Positions 5,071 to 5,958 of a stretch of DNA of 5,958 nt are shown here, in pieces. The stretch comes from Deltaproteobacteria bacterium. GTDB lineage: Bacteria; Desulfobacterota; Desulfobacteria; Desulfobacterales; ETH-SRB1. The position numbers and the translations under genes were made by a program. Numbering within the stretch: position 1 is the first letter of the stretch; the number at the start of each line of letters is the position of its first letter. The notes under the pieces are model-generated. The model did not search any database and was not told the DNA's origin. It saw nothing but the letters and a program-made list of their open reading frames with translations. Where the stretch lies: NCBI GenBank assembly GCA_019309665.1, contig JAFDFV010000123.1, positions 1 through 5,958 on the forward strand, in the 5' to 3' direction.

Positions 5071-5400
5071 TTATTTTTCTAAGATGAATAAGCCAATAAG
5101 AACATGGTTCCTAAATCGTCCCTGTTTATCTTTGGTGATATGCTTAATCCGTGTTCTCAGGTATTCTGTCGGACATGATGAATCAGTAGGATAGTACTTC
5201 ATATTCAATATGTTGCCGACCTTCAGATGTTTCAGTAGATCAGAATCCTTTTTGACCACGATACATATGCCCCTTGACGATAAATTCCATATTCTGAATC
5301 GATATATTAAGCCGGCATCAGGGATTGAAATTTCCACGCTATCATACTGATTTACTTCAGTTCTGGGCTCATATCTCTTTTCGCTGCGGTCGGATATCAT
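5071..5400 (-). CDS. PilZ domain protein (putative cyclic-di-GMP receptor)
   Basis: A 109-residue stand-alone PilZ domain, a beta-barrel that binds the second messenger c-di-GMP and alters motility, adhesion or polysaccharide output through partner proteins. Both binding motifs are intact: R9-Y-E-P-R13 fits RxxxR, and N39-L-S41-S-R-G44 fits [D/N]xSxxG. The rest follows the fold: strands around VEISIPDAG (22-30) and YRFRIWNL (33-40), the GNILNMKYY segment, and a final strand, VLIGLFIL. The ATG at 5400 is chosen because AAGGAGG ends 6 nt upstream, an excellent ribosome site. In-frame codons continue to 5490 but have no ribosome site and do not belong to the domain. A promoter sits just upstream (5426-5453). 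The nearest gene on the same strand upstream is the mazF-like toxin ending at 5617, over 200 bp away, so the gene is probably transcribed alone. The output partner is not evident from the neighbours. Confidence 0.92.
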   Translation of the reverse strand: MISDRSEKRYEPRTEVNQYDSVEISIPDAGLIYRFRIWNLSSRGICIVVKKDSDLLKHLKVGNILNMKYYPTDSSCPTEYLRTRIKHITKDKQGRFRNHVLIGLFILEK

Positions 5401-5425
5401 AACAATCCTCCTTGACACGGAAAGA

Positions 5426-5453
5426 CTTATATATGTTATGCAAAGAAGTTGAA
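5426..5453 (-). promoter_or_regulatory. Probable sigma-70 promoter of the PilZ gene
   Basis: On the minus strand, TTCAAC (5453-5448) and TATAAG (5431-5426) are spaced by 16 bp in AT-rich DNA. Transcription would start near 5419, giving a short leader that carries the AAGGAGG ribosome site before the ATG at 5400. Farther upstream a perfect TTGACA (5569-5564) also occurs but lacks a good -10 at proper spacing. Confidence 0.45.
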
Positions 5454-5490
5454 ATATTAATATGTTACATGCAGGCATCAACAAACTCAT

Positions 5491-5616
5491 GAAAGGAAAC
5501 TTTTAACCTATGGATGTTCCCATAGTCCTCCTCAAGTTTAATAGTTTAATAGGCATTACTCTCTGTCAAGTTATTTACTTATTTATAGGATGTCCCGCAT
5601 TTTTTCCCTATTTGTC
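5491..5616. other. Intergenic region between mazF-like and PilZ genes, no gene seen
   Basis: AT-rich spacer. On the minus strand it contains a consensus -35 hexamer TTGACA (5569-5564), a GAGGAGG motif (5533-5527) and a 6-codon ORF, MGTSIG (5523-5503). It also holds an exact tandem 8-bp repeat agtttaat (5535-5550) and a 6-bp inverted repeat ctatgg/ccatag (5508-5525). None of these adds up to a convincing gene. No intrinsic terminator with a T-run is visible after the toxin stop at 5617. Confidence 0.4.
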
Positions 5617-5958
5617 CTAATCAACTTCTTTTGGCTCAGTGAGAAGCCTGATGCCGGATAAAATTTGGGAAATACGATCTATAGACAACGTTCCGATTTT
5701 CTCGGACAAATCGCTTTTGTTCACAGTAAAAATCTGAGAAATATTTACAACACTTTTTTTAGGTAAGTTGGCCTCACCTTTGCTCAATGTCACATTACCG
5801 GGTGCGTTAGATCTCTTAAGATTTGATGTTAACGTGCAGACTACAACAGTATTGATACGGCTTCGATTGAAAAGATTGTTTTGAATAACAACATGGGGAT
5901 GACGATAACCAGGTTCAGACCCTGATGGTTCCATGAATTCTATCCAAAATATATCGCC
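5617..5958 (-). CDS. MazF/PemK-family toxin (endoribonuclease), 5' end outside window
   Basis: MazF-like toxins cut single-stranded mRNA at short specific sequences and arrest growth when their labile antitoxin is lost. The frame is open to the window edge and begins GDIFWIEFMEPSGSEPGYRH; family members usually start M-x-x-GDI, so only about two to four codons are missing, and the Met at 5934 is internal. With the first visible Gly as residue 1, there are 113 residues, near the normal length of 110-120. The conserved Arg in GYRHPHVVIQ (Arg19) and the Thr in VCTLTSNLKR (Thr44) correspond to the Arg and Thr active-site pair of MazF proteins. The stretch GNVTLSKGEANLPKKSVVNISQI is also typical. 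The antitoxin usually lies just upstream, which would be beyond the right edge. No antitoxin-like ORF lies downstream in the window. The catalytic residues suggest an active enzyme; the cleavage site cannot be told. Confidence 0.93.
   Translation of the reverse strand, partial: GDIFWIEFMEPSGSEPGYRHPHVVIQNNLFNRSRINTVVVCTLTSNLKRSNAPGNVTLSKGEANLPKKSVVNISQIFTVNKSDLSEKIGTLSIDRISQILSGIRLLTEPKEVD

Noticed and set aside
5503..5523. Six-codon ORF MGTSIG behind GAGGAGG as a real leader-peptide gene
   Set aside because: The spacing between the ribosome site and ATG is only 3 nt, the peptide carries no regulatory codon run, and no attenuator hairpin follows; kept only as a weak observation.
1..5958. CRISPR arrays, tRNA or rRNA genes, transposases
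   Set aside because: No regularly spaced repeats, cloverleaf or ribosomal sequences, or transposase motifs were found on either strand by reading.

Overview
The window reads as ordinary bacterial chromosome with an accessory stretch in the middle. The gene mix (family A DNA polymerase I, CspA-type cold-shock protein, chromosomal ORF6N-domain protein, DUF4389 membrane protein, small PilZ protein, MazF toxin) and the AT-rich intergenic DNA suggest a Gram-negative, Desulfobacterota-like (former Deltaproteobacteria) organism. That placement is inference from protein flavour only.

Layout. (1) 3-1232 (+) is the C-terminal part of polA, ending in a perfect 18-bp palindrome that overlaps the stop codon. 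(2) 1343-1760 (+) is a complete cold-shock unit: promoter, leader of about 120 nt, strong Shine-Dalgarno, 66-aa Csp, and a strong terminator that is symmetric enough to serve both strands. (3) 1811-2676 (-) is an M28 metallopeptidase gene broken by one missing base; the final zinc-ligand region lies in another frame. (4) 2744-3289 (-) is an ORF6N regulator-like protein whose coding sequence contains a 31-bp palindrome, followed at 3350-3613 (-) by an unrecognised 87-aa protein. (5) 3688-4155 (+) is a promoter plus a 131-aa three-helix membrane protein of unknown role. (6) 4176-4305 holds two inverted repeats, one a 24-bp near-perfect terminal repeat bounding a 100-bp element. (7) 4311-4935 (-) carries a 34-aa lysine-rich protein, a probably frameshifted single-helix membrane protein, and a DUF4389 membrane protein, all in the same direction. 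(8) 5071-5400 (-) is a PilZ protein with its own promoter, and 5617-5958 (-) is a MazF/PemK-type toxin whose first few codons, and probably its antitoxin, lie beyond the right edge.

The genes do not form one evident pathway. Core replication and cold-shock genes are on the left; the rest is a patchwork of minus-strand accessory genes, repeats and a toxin. The most useful second looks are the two single-base frameshifts, both repaired by adding one A to an AAA run on the plus strand, the palindrome inside the ORF6N gene, and the 100-bp inverted-repeat element. I found no CRISPR array, RNA gene, transposase, or convincing new multi-gene system.
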